Of a DNA stretch of 64,000 nt, positions 54,205 to 62,560 are shown one piece after another. A model generated the notes under the pieces. That model saw only the letters and a program-made list of their open reading frames with translations, was not told the DNA's origin and did not search any database. Both the position numbers and the translations under genes were made by a program. The first letter of the stretch is position 1, and each line of letters begins with the position of its first letter. The stretch is taken from contig NZ_CP109460.1 in the NCBI RefSeq assembly GCF_036227565.1, positions 1,674,001 through 1,738,000 of the forward strand, written 5' to 3'. The DNA is from Streptomyces sp. NBC_01454. GTDB lineage: Bacteria; Actinomycetota; Actinomycetes; Streptomycetales; Streptomycetaceae.

Positions 54205-54507
54205 ATGCATCCGGCCCCGGTGCGCGTGCAGGGCCGGGGAGAGGACGTGATCACCATGGAACGGGACACCGAGACGGTTCACGAGGCGTATTCCTTCGTC
54301 TGCCTGCACTGCGGGCACGGCTGGGAAGAGGAGTACGAGATCCGGCACACCACGGATCTGGCGGGCCACCGGCGCGCCGACTACTTCACCCGCGGCGCCC
54401 GAGTCGCCTCCCCGCTGGCCCGTGCCGAGTGCCCGTCCTGCAATCGCGGACCGCTGCGGATCCTGCGGCCCGGCCGGGTGAACTCGACCCGCCCCTACCT
54501 CGCCTGA
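54205..54507 (+). CDS. Small zinc-ribbon protein
   Basis: A 100-aa protein with two CxxC pairs (CLHCGHGW and CPSCNRG) forming a probable zinc ribbon, preceded by DTETVHEAYSF. Such small proteins are widespread in Streptomyces and uncharacterised. The ATG at 54205 has GGGAGG 6 bases upstream. A GTG at 54247 and an ATG at 54256 are alternatives that match where conserved sequence begins. It is divergent from the MarR gene and convergent with the GT-C-type gene. Confidence 0.75.
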   Translation: MHPAPVRVQGRGEDVITMERDTETVHEAYSFVCLHCGHGWEEEYEIRHTTDLAGHRRADYFTRGARVASPLARAECPSCNRGPLRILRPGRVNSTRPYLA

Positions 54508-54532
54508 GCCCTCCCTGCCGCACCCGCCCCCG

Positions 54533-55912
54533 TCACCATCCGGTGTACAGCAGGTGGTTGAGGAGCAGCGCCAGGACCGCCTGGGCCGTCAGCCAGTGGC
54601 GGTGGCGGACCGCGGGCAGCAGGGCGCAGGCCGCCGGCAGCCAGGCGGCGAACGGCAGCCATATCCGTTCGGTCTCCGCCTTGCTCATCCCGGAGAGATC
54701 GGCGGCCAGCACCGCGAGCAGCACGGCCAGCACCAGGACGACCAGCCGGCCGGTGGGGCCGGGCAGCCCTCCCGCGGACGGCCGCAGCTCCCGCAGGGCG
54801 GTGGGGGCCGCCGCGAGGGTGCGGCGCACCCCGGCCACCGTCGCCGGACCGGTGATCAGCACGGTGCAGGCGAGGTTGGCCCACACCCAGTACGTGTACG
54901 GGCGGACCGCCGCGGCGCCCTGGTAGTAGCGCTCGACCAGCAGCTGATACCCCTCCCACCAGGAGAATCCGGCGAGGGTGAAGGCGGCCGCGACGGCCGC
55001 GGCACCGACCGCCAGGAGCGGTAGCGGGCGCACGGTCCGGGTGAGCAGCAGCACCGCAGCGGCGATCAGCGCGATCAGGGTGAGGCCGTAGGAGAGGTAG
55101 CAGGTCAGGCCGAACAGCAACCCGGAGGCGAGGGCGGCGGCGGAGGGATGGCGGGTGCGGCGGGTGGCGGCCAGGGCGAGCAGGGCCAGGGACCAGGCGG
55201 CCACCGCCGCGAAATAGCCGTCCGCCGAGGTGCCCACCCAGACCGCGGACGGGGCCAGGACGAGAAACGGGGCGGCCCGGCGGGCGGTCTGCTCATCGGT
55301 GAGGACGCGCAGCGCGACGAGGACCGCGGCCACCGCGGAGGTGCCCACGGTCAGGCACCAGACACCGGCCCAGCCACCGCCGCCCAGACCGATGCGGTCC
55401 AGGCCGACGAAGGTGAGCACGGCGGCCGGGGGGTGCCCGGCGACATGGGCGGGCCAGGGGGCCGGGCCGTTGTTGAGGATGTGGTGGGTGAAGTCGCGCA
55501 GCGTCGCGCCGGGTTCGTCGAAGCGGTGGATGACGGTCAGATACTCGTAGGCGGTGGTGAGGCGGCGGGCTATGCCGGTCTGCCAGCCGTCGATCAGCGC
55601 AAGCGACCAGGTCCAGGCCATGGCGGCGGCCCAGCCCACCAGGACGAGGCGGCGCCAGGGCAGCCGGGCCGCGAGGGACGGCCCGTGGAGGATCACGGCG
55701 GCGGCCACGGCCAGCGCGGCCGGGGTGCCGGGGCCCAGGTGCGGGAACCATGAGGCGTACAGCGGGGGCCAGCTGACGTGCAGGCTGCCCTGGGTCCGTT
55801 CGATGACGGTGCCGACGACGGCGGCGGCCACGACGAGGAGGGCGCCGGCCGCGGCGGCCCGCAGATCGGCGCGGTGAGGGGCGCGTTCTTCGGTGGTCAC
55901 ACGGGAGTTCAC
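54533..55912 (-). CDS. Polytopic membrane protein, probable GT-C-type glycosyltransferase
   Basis: A 459-aa protein with about ten hydrophobic helices. The first periplasmic loop after TM1 and the stretch YEYLTVIHRFDEPGATLRDFTHHI then NNGPAPWPAHVAGHPPA resemble polyprenyl-phosphate-sugar-dependent GT-C transferases. The usual catalytic Asp-Glu or Asp-Asp of the first loop is not obvious. It would act on the outer face of the membrane. It is divergent from the molybdopterin oxidoreductase gene, and with the GT2, DUF2064 and epimerase genes suggests a shared glycan or glycolipid pathway. Confidence 0.75.
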   Translation of the reverse strand: MNSRVTTEERAPHRADLRAAAAGALLVVAAAVVGTVIERTQGSLHVSWPPLYASWFPHLGPGTPAALAVAAAVILHGPSLAARLPWRRLVLVGWAAAMAWTWSLALIDGWQTGIARRLTTAYEYLTVIHRFDEPGATLRDFTHHILNNGPAPWPAHVAGHPPAAVLTFVGLDRIGLGGGGWAGVWCLTVGTSAVAAVLVALRVLTDEQTARRAAPFLVLAPSAVWVGTSADGYFAAVAAWSLALLALAATRRTRHPSAAALASGLLFGLTCYLSYGLTLIALIAAAVLLLTRTVRPLPLLAVGAAAVAAAFTLAGFSWWEGYQLLVERYYQGAAAVRPYTYWVWANLACTVLITGPATVAGVRRTLAAAPTALRELRPSAGGLPGPTGRLVVLVLAVLLAVLAADLSGMSKAETERIWLPFAAWLPAACALLPAVRHRHWLTAQAVLALLLNHLLYTGW

Positions 55913-56151
55913 AGCCGCACGCTAAGCGCCGGCGGGCGGCTGGGGCCGTTCGGCGGCCAGGGCGTCACCGTTCCGTCAGATTCTCCCGGCCCCCGCGGCG
56001 CGTCCCCGACGACGTCAGAGTTTCGTCATCCGTCACGGCCCCCTGGGCGCCCCGGTCGCGGCATACCGTCGGCAGCAGGTCGTCCGGCCGTTATCCGCCG
56101 GACAGTTCCCGCGCGACGGACCGCCGTCGCACCGACCGCCGAGGACACACC

Positions 56152-57405
56152 ATGGGTGCCCATCCCCCTTTCACTCCCCCGACATCGCCGTCGTTCTGGC
56201 GCAGTCCGCTGCGCGGACCGTGGCTGACCGCGGTGCTCGGCACCGTTCTGCTGGCCGGCATCACGCTGCTGTTCGTGACCGGTCTGCTGTCGTACGCCGC
56301 GTACAACCCGGATCTGGCCGGCGGCCTCAACGACAAAACACCCACCAAGGGCCTGCTGGGCTTCTACCTCTTCCCCTGGCCGACCGGTCCGCACTGGCTC
56401 TACCGCCTCACCCAGGGACTGCACGTCACCGTGGGCATCACGCTGGTGCCCGTGGTGCTGGCGAAGCTGTGGTCGGTGATACCCAAGCTGTTCACGCTGC
56501 CGCCGGTGCGCTCCGTCGGCCATGCGCTGGAGCGGATCTCGCTGCTGCTGCTCGTCGGCGGGGTGCTGTTCGAGTTCGTCACGGGGGTGCTCAACGTTCA
56601 GCTGGAGTACCTCTTCCCGGGCTCCTTCTATCCGCTGCACTTCTACGGCGCGTGGGTGTTCATGGGGGCGTTCGCCGCCCATGTGGTCCTGCGGCTGCCG
56701 CGGACCGTGCGGGCGCTGCGTGAGCGCCGCGACCCGAAGGCGGCGGCCGACGACACCGGGCTGGTGGCGGCCCGCCCGGACCGGCCGACCGTGTCCCGGC
56801 GGGGTGCGCTGGGGCTGATCGGCGCCGGTTCGCTGGCGTTGTTCGTGACGACGGCCGGACAGAGCATCGGTGGATGGTGGCGGCGCACGGCCCTGCTGGC
56901 GCCGCACGGGGCAGGCGATCCGGGCAGCGGCCCGAACGCCTTCCAGATCAACAAGACCGCGGCGGCCGTCGGCATCCGGGCCCGGGACACCGGCGACGAC
57001 TGGCGGCTGACGATCGAGGGCGGCGGGCGCCGGGTGCGGCTCGGCCGCGCCGACCTGCTGGCACTGCCCCAGCACGAGGCGGCCCTGCCGATCGCCTGCG
57101 TCGAGGGCTGGTCGACCGACGACCAGCTCTGGAGCGGGGTGCGGCTGCGGGACCTGGCCGCGCTGGTGGGGCACGGTACGGAGCCGCCCGGAGTGCTGGT
57201 CGAATCGCTCCAGCTGCACGGGGCGTTCCGCCGGGCCGCGCTGCGCGACAACCAGGTGCGCGATCCGCGTTCCCTGCTCGCGCTGCGGGTGGGCGGTGCG
57301 GAACTGTCCGCGGACCACGGCTATCCGGCACGGATCATCGTCCCGGCGGCACCCGGTGTGCTCAGCACCAAGTGGGTCTCGCGACTGACGTTCGGGGAGT
57401 GGTGA
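56152..57405 (+). CDS. Membrane-anchored molybdopterin-dependent oxidoreductase (sulfite-oxidase fold)
   Basis: A 417-aa fusion. Residues 1-185 hold about four membrane helices with histidines in helix-flanking positions (GLHVTVGITL, GAWVFMGAFAAHVV), resembling a cytochrome b-like domain. After a linker and a fifth hydrophobic segment (SRRGALGLIGAGSLALFVTT, about 208-235), residues 240-417 form the Mo-pterin domain. Its cysteine ligand is in LPIACVEGWSTDDQ (Cys316). The domain is followed by GYPARIIVPAAPGVLSTKWV, typical of MsrP/YedY-like and sulfite oxidase folds. The ATG has GAGGA upstream. It is followed 2 bases later by a small membrane protein gene. Its substrate is unknown. Confidence 0.88.
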   Translation: MGAHPPFTPPTSPSFWRSPLRGPWLTAVLGTVLLAGITLLFVTGLLSYAAYNPDLAGGLNDKTPTKGLLGFYLFPWPTGPHWLYRLTQGLHVTVGITLVPVVLAKLWSVIPKLFTLPPVRSVGHALERISLLLLVGGVLFEFVTGVLNVQLEYLFPGSFYPLHFYGAWVFMGAFAAHVVLRLPRTVRALRERRDPKAAADDTGLVAARPDRPTVSRRGALGLIGAGSLALFVTTAGQSIGGWWRRTALLAPHGAGDPGSGPNAFQINKTAAAVGIRARDTGDDWRLTIEGGGRRVRLGRADLLALPQHEAALPIACVEGWSTDDQLWSGVRLRDLAALVGHGTEPPGVLVESLQLHGAFRRAALRDNQVRDPRSLLALRVGGAELSADHGYPARIIVPAAPGVLSTKWVSRLTFGEW

Positions 57406-57407
57406 GG

Positions 57408-57974
57408 ATGCGCGAGCGGCTCGTGGTGGGGCGTGCGCGGGGAGCCGGGGTACGGGGCGCGCCGCGCCGCCGGCCGCGGTACGGCGAGGGGCCGCTGCAT
57501 CTGCTGCTGATGCTGGCCTCGTTCGCGCTCGCCGGTTATGCGGGGCTGCGGCTGCTGGCCGGCGGAGAGTGGCCACTGGTGCTGGTGTGGTTCGCCGGGG
57601 CGGCGCTGCTGCACGACCTGGTGCTGCTGCCGCTGTACGCGGCCGCCGACCGGGTGCTGGTCCGCTGTCTGACGGCGCAGGCCCGGCACCGGGCCCGGAC
57701 CGGGTACGTCCGGGTCCCGGCCGCGGTGTCCGGGCTGCTGTTGCTGGTGTGGCTCCCGCTGATCGCGGGGTCGACGGACCCCACCTGGGTGGCGCACTAC
57801 GAGGCCACGACCGCGCTGCCCGGCGGGGAGTTCCTGGCGCGGTGGCTGCTGCTCACCGCCGGGCTGTTCGCGCTGTCCGCGCTGTGGCTGCTGGGCCGTA
57901 CGGTTCAGCAGCGGCTGCGGGAGACGGCCCGGCGGCGCAGGGAGACGAAGCAGCGCTCACCGGCCGGCAGTTGA
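57408..57974 (+). CDS. Membrane protein co-encoded with Mo oxidoreductase
   Basis: A 188-aa protein with a basic N-terminus and about four hydrophobic segments (roughly 33-52, 56-76, 99-120 and 138-160). It starts 2 bases after the Mo oxidoreductase stop (GGGGAGTGGTGAGGATG supplies the binding site), so the two are coupled and probably partners. Its 3' end overlaps the opposing methyltransferase gene by 70 bases. I recognise no named family. Confidence 0.8.
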   Translation: MRERLVVGRARGAGVRGAPRRRPRYGEGPLHLLLMLASFALAGYAGLRLLAGGEWPLVLVWFAGAALLHDLVLLPLYAAADRVLVRCLTAQARHRARTGYVRVPAAVSGLLLLVWLPLIAGSTDPTWVAHYEATTALPGGEFLARWLLLTAGLFALSALWLLGRTVQQRLRETARRRRETKQRSPAGS

Positions 57975-58654
57975 TCCACCCGGCCGGTGACGGTCCACTG
58001 CTCGACCAGGGTCCACCCGGCGGCTGCCGCGTACCGCAGCAGCGCCGGGGTGCCCACCCGGGCCCAGGGGAAGGTGTCGTCCGGCGTCCGGGGTGCGCCG
58101 CCCGGGGTGTGGGGGCCGCCCTCGACCCGGACCCGGACCTGTTCATCGACGTCGGCCGGGGTGGTCTCCACTATGAGGAGGCCGCCCCGGTCGACCAGTT
58201 CGGCGCTGCGGGCGAGCAGCGTGCCGGGGTCGCCGCCGATGCCGATATTGCCGTCGAGCAGCAGCGCGGTGCCCCAACTCCCCTCGTCCGGAAGGGAGTC
58301 GAAGACCGAGCGGCGCACCGCGGCACCGCCGGTCGCCAGGGTGCGGGCCACCGCCGCGGCGCTGACGTCGATGCCGAGCGCGCGCCGGCCCCGGGCCAGG
58401 AGCGCGGCGACCAGCCGGCCGGGACCGCAGCCGATGTCGAGGACGGCGCCCTCGCAGCGGCGCAGCGCCGACAGATCGGCGGCGTCCGGCCGGGCGCACC
58501 AGCGCTCGACCTCCAGCGGCAGCAGCCAGCCGTCGGTGCGGCGCAGGAACAGCGGGCCGCGGCCGTTGCGCAGGGCGTCGGCGTAGGGGTCCGCTCCCCA
58601 GGAGACGGGGTGTGGGCGGTCGGTGCGGGTGGTGGGCGGTACGGCGGTGCTCAT
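57905..58654 (-). CDS. Class I SAM-dependent methyltransferase
   Basis: A 249-aa Rossmann-fold methyltransferase. SAM motif I is VLDIGCGPGRL at 71-81, with the acidic end of strand 2 in LGIDVSAAA. It overlaps the DUF2064 gene by 4 bases (ATGA), so it is translationally coupled to a sugar-transfer operon, and its target may be a glycan or lipid intermediate. Its C-terminus overlaps the convergent membrane protein gene by 70 bases. Both frames look genuine. Confidence 0.9.
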   Translation of the reverse strand: MSTAVPPTTRTDRPHPVSWGADPYADALRNGRGPLFLRRTDGWLLPLEVERWCARPDAADLSALRRCEGAVLDIGCGPGRLVAALLARGRRALGIDVSAAAVARTLATGGAAVRRSVFDSLPDEGSWGTALLLDGNIGIGGDPGTLLARSAELVDRGGLLIVETTPADVDEQVRVRVEGGPHTPGGAPRTPDDTFPWARVGTPALLRYAAAAGWTLVEQWTVTGRVDQLPAGERCFVSLRRRAVSRSRC

Positions 58655-59319
58655 CGTCCGGTGTCTCCCGTCAGGCGGGCCAGGGTGGCGGCGAAGCGTC
58701 CGTCCGGTGCCGCGGCCGCGACCTGCGCGGCATCGGCCGCGGTGTCGACATCGCGCAGCGGCGGCAGCTCCCGCACCCGGAGTCCGGCGGCGGTCAGCCG
58801 GGCGCGCTGGGCGGCCCCGGTGCGGTCGGTGGACATCGGGACGCCGCGCAGCAGCCGGGGGTCGGGGGCGGCCAGGCCGAGCGCCCAGAACCCTCCGTCG
58901 TCGGCCGCCCCGAACCAGGCGTCACAGTCGTCCCAGGCACCGATGTCCAGTGCCGGGGCGAGGAGTTGGGGGGTGACCTGCGGGGTGTCCATGCCGATGA
59001 GCAGGGTGGGGCCGGTGCTGCCGGCGAAGGCCGCGGCGAGCCGCTCGTCGAGACCGCCGGCGCACTGCGGCCGGACGTCGAAGCCGGCCGGCAGCCAGCT
59101 CCCCGGGCGGCCGTCCAGGACGACCACCCGCCGCCGGGCGGGCATCGCACGGACGGCCTGGAGAGTGTCGTACAACGCGGCCTCGGCCAGCCCGGCGGCC
59201 TGCTGCGGGGTGTAGGGCGGGGTGAGGCGGGTCTTGACCCGGCCGGGCACCGGTTCCTTGGCGATGACCAGGACCGTCGTCGGCCCCGGTGGCACCGCCT
59301 GCGCTGTGGGCTCGGTCAT
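58651..59319 (-). CDS. DUF2064 / TIGR04282-family glycosyltransferase-like protein
   Basis: A 222-aa protein of the nucleotidyltransferase/GT-A-like DUF2064 family. The signature AKEPVPGRVKTRLTP lies near residues 20-34, followed by LLIGMDTPQVTPQLL and AADDGGFWALGL. Relatives include proteins labelled arsenosugar glycosyltransferases and CofC-like guanylyltransferases. It overlaps both the upstream GT2 gene and the downstream methyltransferase gene by 4 bases. This is a fixed trio, implying a common pathway. Confidence 0.9.
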   Translation of the reverse strand: MTEPTAQAVPPGPTTVLVIAKEPVPGRVKTRLTPPYTPQQAAGLAEAALYDTLQAVRAMPARRRVVVLDGRPGSWLPAGFDVRPQCAGGLDERLAAAFAGSTGPTLLIGMDTPQVTPQLLAPALDIGAWDDCDAWFGAADDGGFWALGLAAPDPRLLRGVPMSTDRTGAAQRARLTAAGLRVRELPPLRDVDTAADAAQVAAAAPDGRFAATLARLTGDTGR

Positions 59320-60035
59320 CGGACCGTCTCCTCGGTACGGGTGGTCAGCGGCGGCTGCCGCAGGACGGTGCGCATGTCGCGTACCGCGTGCCAGGTGCCG
59401 CGCCAGGTGCCGGTGACTTTCGAGCGGCCGGTGCGCGGCAGGTAGGGCACCTCGCGTTCCTCGACGCGCCAGCCGGCGTCGGCGGCCCGGACGACCATCT
59501 GCAGGGGGTAGCCGCTGCGGCGGTCGGTCAGGTCGAGGCCGAGCAGTTGGGTGCGCCGCGCGGCGCGCAGCGGGCCGAGGTCGTGCAGCCGCAGTCCGGT
59601 GCGCCGGCGCAGCATCCGGGCCAGCGCGACGTTGCCGAGCCGGGCGTGCAGCGGCCAGGCGCCGGATGACTCGGGGCGACGGCGGCCGAGCACCAGGTCG
59701 CTGGCGCCGTCGCGCACGGCTCGGACGAACGGGGCCAGCAGCGCCGGGTCGAGGGAGGCGTCGCAGTCGCAGAAGCAGACGATGTCGGCGTCGGAGGCCA
59801 GCAGTCCGGCGTGGCAGGCGGCACCGAAGCCGCGGCGCGGCTCGTGCACCACGGTGGCACCGAGGCCGCGGGCGATCTCCGCCGAGCCGTCGGTGGAGCC
59901 GTTGTCCACGACGATCGCCCGCCAGCCGGCCGGGATGCGGGCCAGCACCCACGGCAGTGCGGCGGCCTCGTCGAGGCAGGGCAGTACGACATCCACCGAG
60001 CCGGGCCGGGGGTCGTGGGAAGGGGGGTGGGTCAT
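59316..60035 (-). CDS. Family 2 glycosyltransferase
   Basis: A 239-aa GT-A fold transferase resembling polyprenyl-phosphate sugar synthases. The donor site includes VDNGSTDGS (44-51) and the DxD-like Asp90-Cys-Asp92, with PRRGFGAACHAGLLAS between them. ARMLRRRTGLRLHDLGPLRAARR and RSGYPLQMVVRAADAGWRV complete it. No C-terminal membrane helices are present. The ATG at 60035 has AGGTGA upstream; an ATG at 60065 overlapping the epimerase stop is possible. It would supply a lipid-linked sugar to the GT-C-type protein (inference). Confidence 0.9.
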   Translation of the reverse strand: MTHPPSHDPRPGSVDVVLPCLDEAAALPWVLARIPAGWRAIVVDNGSTDGSAEIARGLGATVVHEPRRGFGAACHAGLLASDADIVCFCDCDASLDPALLAPFVRAVRDGASDLVLGRRRPESSGAWPLHARLGNVALARMLRRRTGLRLHDLGPLRAARRTQLLGLDLTDRRSGYPLQMVVRAADAGWRVEEREVPYLPRTGRSKVTGTWRGTWHAVRDMRTVLRQPPLTTRTEETVR

Positions 60036-60064
60036 GCCGTCACCTACAGCTGGGAAGCGGGACA

Positions 60065-61183
60065 TCAGGACATCGGGTTCGTGGGACACGCGGACGGCGT
60101 GGACGGCGTGGACAGCGGGGACGCCGCGGGCCGGGCCGCCCGCATCCCCTCGCGGGCGAACTCCGCCATGCCGTCGGTGAATCCGGTCAGCGCCCGCCAG
60201 CCGAGGTCCTCGGAGATCCGCCGGGACGACGCGGTGATGTGCCGTACGTCGCCCAGCCGGTACTCCCCGGTCACCACGGGCGGCGGCCCGCCGCACGCCG
60301 CGGCCAGGGTCTGTGCCATCTCCCCGACGGTGTGCGGCACTCCGCTGCCGGTGTTGTACGCGGTCAGCGTGCCCGGCGCCCGGTCCGGCAGGGCCGCGAG
60401 CGCCACCGCGTTGGCCGCAGCGACATCCCGCACATGGACGAAGTCCCGCCGCTGGCCGCCGTCCTCGTAGACCGTCGGCGACTGCCCGCGGGCCAGCGCC
60501 GAGCGGAAGAACGAGGCCACCCCCGCGTACGGGGTGTCGCGCGGCATCCCCGGCCCGTAGACGTTGTGGTAGCGCAGTGAGACGGCCCGGCCGCCGCACG
60601 CGCGCGCCCAGGAGGCGGCCAGATGCTCCTGGGCGAGCTTGGTCGCCGCGTAGACGTTGCGCGGGTCGGTGGGCGCGTCCTCACCGACCAGCCCCGGCCG
60701 CAGCTGGGCGCCGCACCGCGGGCAGCGCGGCTCGAACCGTCCCGCCGCCAGCTCGGCCTCCGCCCGAGGCCCGGGGCGCACCGTGCCGTGGACGGGGCAG
60801 GTGTAGCGCCCCTCCCCGTAGACCACCATCGACCCGGCCAGCACCAGCTGCCGTACGCCGGCCGCGGCCATCGCGGCCAGCAGCACCGCCGTGCCCAGGT
60901 CGTTGCAGCTCACGTAGTCGGGCGCGTCCGCGAAGTCCTTCCCCAGGCCCACCATCGCGGCCTGGTGACAGACCGCCCGCACCCCGTCGAGCGCCGCGTC
61001 GACGGCCGCCCGGTCCCGTACGTCGGCGACGATCCGCCGCACCTGCGGGTGTGCGGGCGGGGGCTCGGGGTGCGCCGAGGGCAGCAGCGCGTCGAGCACG
61101 ACGGGCTCGTGTCCGCGCGCGAGGAGTGCCTCGACGACCTGCGATCCGATGAAGCCGGCACCGCCGGTGACCAATACACGCAT
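60065..61183 (-). CDS. NAD-dependent epimerase/dehydratase with inserted zinc-ribbon-like loop
   Basis: A 372-aa extended short-chain dehydrogenase of the nucleotide-sugar epimerase type. The NAD motif is VTGGAGFIG (5-13), the catalytic pair is Tyr178 and Lys182 (VYAATKLAQE), and the Ser is in LAGSMVVYG. RYHNVYGPGMP is the usual substrate block. Between VVYG and the catalytic Tyr lies an insertion with C129-P-V-H132 and C154-P-R-C157, which could bind zinc. It is first gene of the operon with GT2, DUF2064 and methyltransferase, probably making the nucleotide sugar used by them. Confidence 0.92.
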   Translation of the reverse strand: MRVLVTGGAGFIGSQVVEALLARGHEPVVLDALLPSAHPEPPPAHPQVRRIVADVRDRAAVDAALDGVRAVCHQAAMVGLGKDFADAPDYVSCNDLGTAVLLAAMAAAGVRQLVLAGSMVVYGEGRYTCPVHGTVRPGPRAEAELAAGRFEPRCPRCGAQLRPGLVGEDAPTDPRNVYAATKLAQEHLAASWARACGGRAVSLRYHNVYGPGMPRDTPYAGVASFFRSALARGQSPTVYEDGGQRRDFVHVRDVAAANAVALAALPDRAPGTLTAYNTGSGVPHTVGEMAQTLAAACGGPPPVVTGEYRLGDVRHITASSRRISEDLGWRALTGFTDGMAEFAREGMRAARPAASPLSTPSTPSACPTNPMS

Positions 61184-61440
61184 GCCGATCACGCTAAGCG
61201 GCAGGGGGCCTTCCGGCCCGTGCACGGAGCGCCGTGTCATGGGTCCGTAAGATCCGCGTCCCCGCGGCGCGGTCGCGTCCGGCCACTGCGATTCGGTAAC
61301 AGGGCGCATTCGAGGTATTTCGGTACGGCATATGCTGCATATGCTCAGGCCGGGGGTCGGGGGACGCTTCCGGACAGTGCGAACGGTCGACGGCCGGCGG
61401 TCCCCTGCCCGCTCACCTCATATGACACCGTCGGAGAACA

Positions 61441-62513
61441 CCTTGGCCGTGGAGAACGGGGAGCAGTGCACCGGCTCCCGTGTGCTGGCCGCGCTTCCCT
61501 ACACGGTCATGGCCGTGGTCAGCGCGGTCGACCTCACCGCGGGCCCGGGGGTCGGGTTCCTCCCCCTGGTGTCCCTGGGGCCGGCGTTCGCCGGGCTGGT
61601 CGGCGGCTGGCGGCGCACCGCCGTGGTCGGGCTGACGGCGTTCGTGCTCTGCGTCGGTCTGGGCGTCCACAGCGGCCTGTTCGAGAGCCGGCGCGGGCTG
61701 ACCGCCCTGTTGTCGGTGGCCGGGGTGACCGCGGCCGGCGTGGTCGCCGCGGTGATGCGCCAGCGCCGCGAGGCGGAACTCGCCAGCGTCCGCTCGATCG
61801 CCGAGGTCGCCCAGCGGGTCCTGCTGCGGCCGGTGCCGCGCAGCGCGGGGCCGCTGCGGATCGCGGTCTCCTACACCTCGGCGGTGGCCGAGGCCCGGAT
61901 AGGCGGCGATCTGTACGAGGTGGTGACCTCGCCCGCCGGGGTCCGGATCATCGTCGGCGATGTGCAGGGCAAGGGCCTGGAGGCCGTGGAGAGCGCGGCT
62001 GTGGTGCTGGGCGCCTTCCGGGAGGCGGCGCACGACGAACCGGATCTGCCGGCCGTCGGGGAGCGGGTCGAGCGGGCGCTGAACCGTCATCTGGCGGGCG
62101 AACGGTTCGTCACCGCGGTGCTCGCCGAGATCGGTGACGGTCCGCAGGCCACGCTGCTGAACTTCGGGCATCCGGCGCCGCTGGTGGTCCGCCCCGCCGG
62201 CACGGTCGCCTTCGCCGCCCCGCCCGACCGCGCCCTCCCGCTGGGCCTCACTCTCCCGGGCGCCGGGGCGCCGGCCCCCTACACGGTGCCGTTCGCCCCC
62301 GGTGACCAGATGCTCTTCTACACCGACGGGGTCACCGAGGCCCGCGACGCGGCGGGCCGCTTCTACCCCCTCGACGAGCGCGCCGCCCTGCTGAAGGACC
62401 CCGATCCGGAAGCCGCTCTGCGCGCGGTGCGCGAGGACCTCGTCGAACACGCCGAGGGCCCGCTGCACGACGACGCGGCCATGCTGCTGGTCCGCCACCG
62501 GGAGGAACAGTGA
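61441..62513 (+). CDS. SpoIIE/PP2C phosphatase with N-terminal membrane helices
   Basis: A protein of about 357 aa. Three hydrophobic segments lie in the first 100 residues. A SpoIIE-type phosphatase domain follows with all metal motifs (IGGDLYEVV, VGDVQGKGL, FYTDGVTEAR, HDDAAMLL). Such proteins dephosphorylate anti-anti-sigma factors. The start is uncertain: TTG at 61441 has GGAG 6 bases upstream, whereas in-frame ATGs at 61332, 61341 and 61422 have none. It is divergent from the epimerase operon and convergent with the YihY gene. Confidence 0.86.
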
Positions 62514-62560
62514 TCCGGGTCCTGGTCCGGGGCGGCCGGGGGTAGGGCGCCGCGCCCGGC

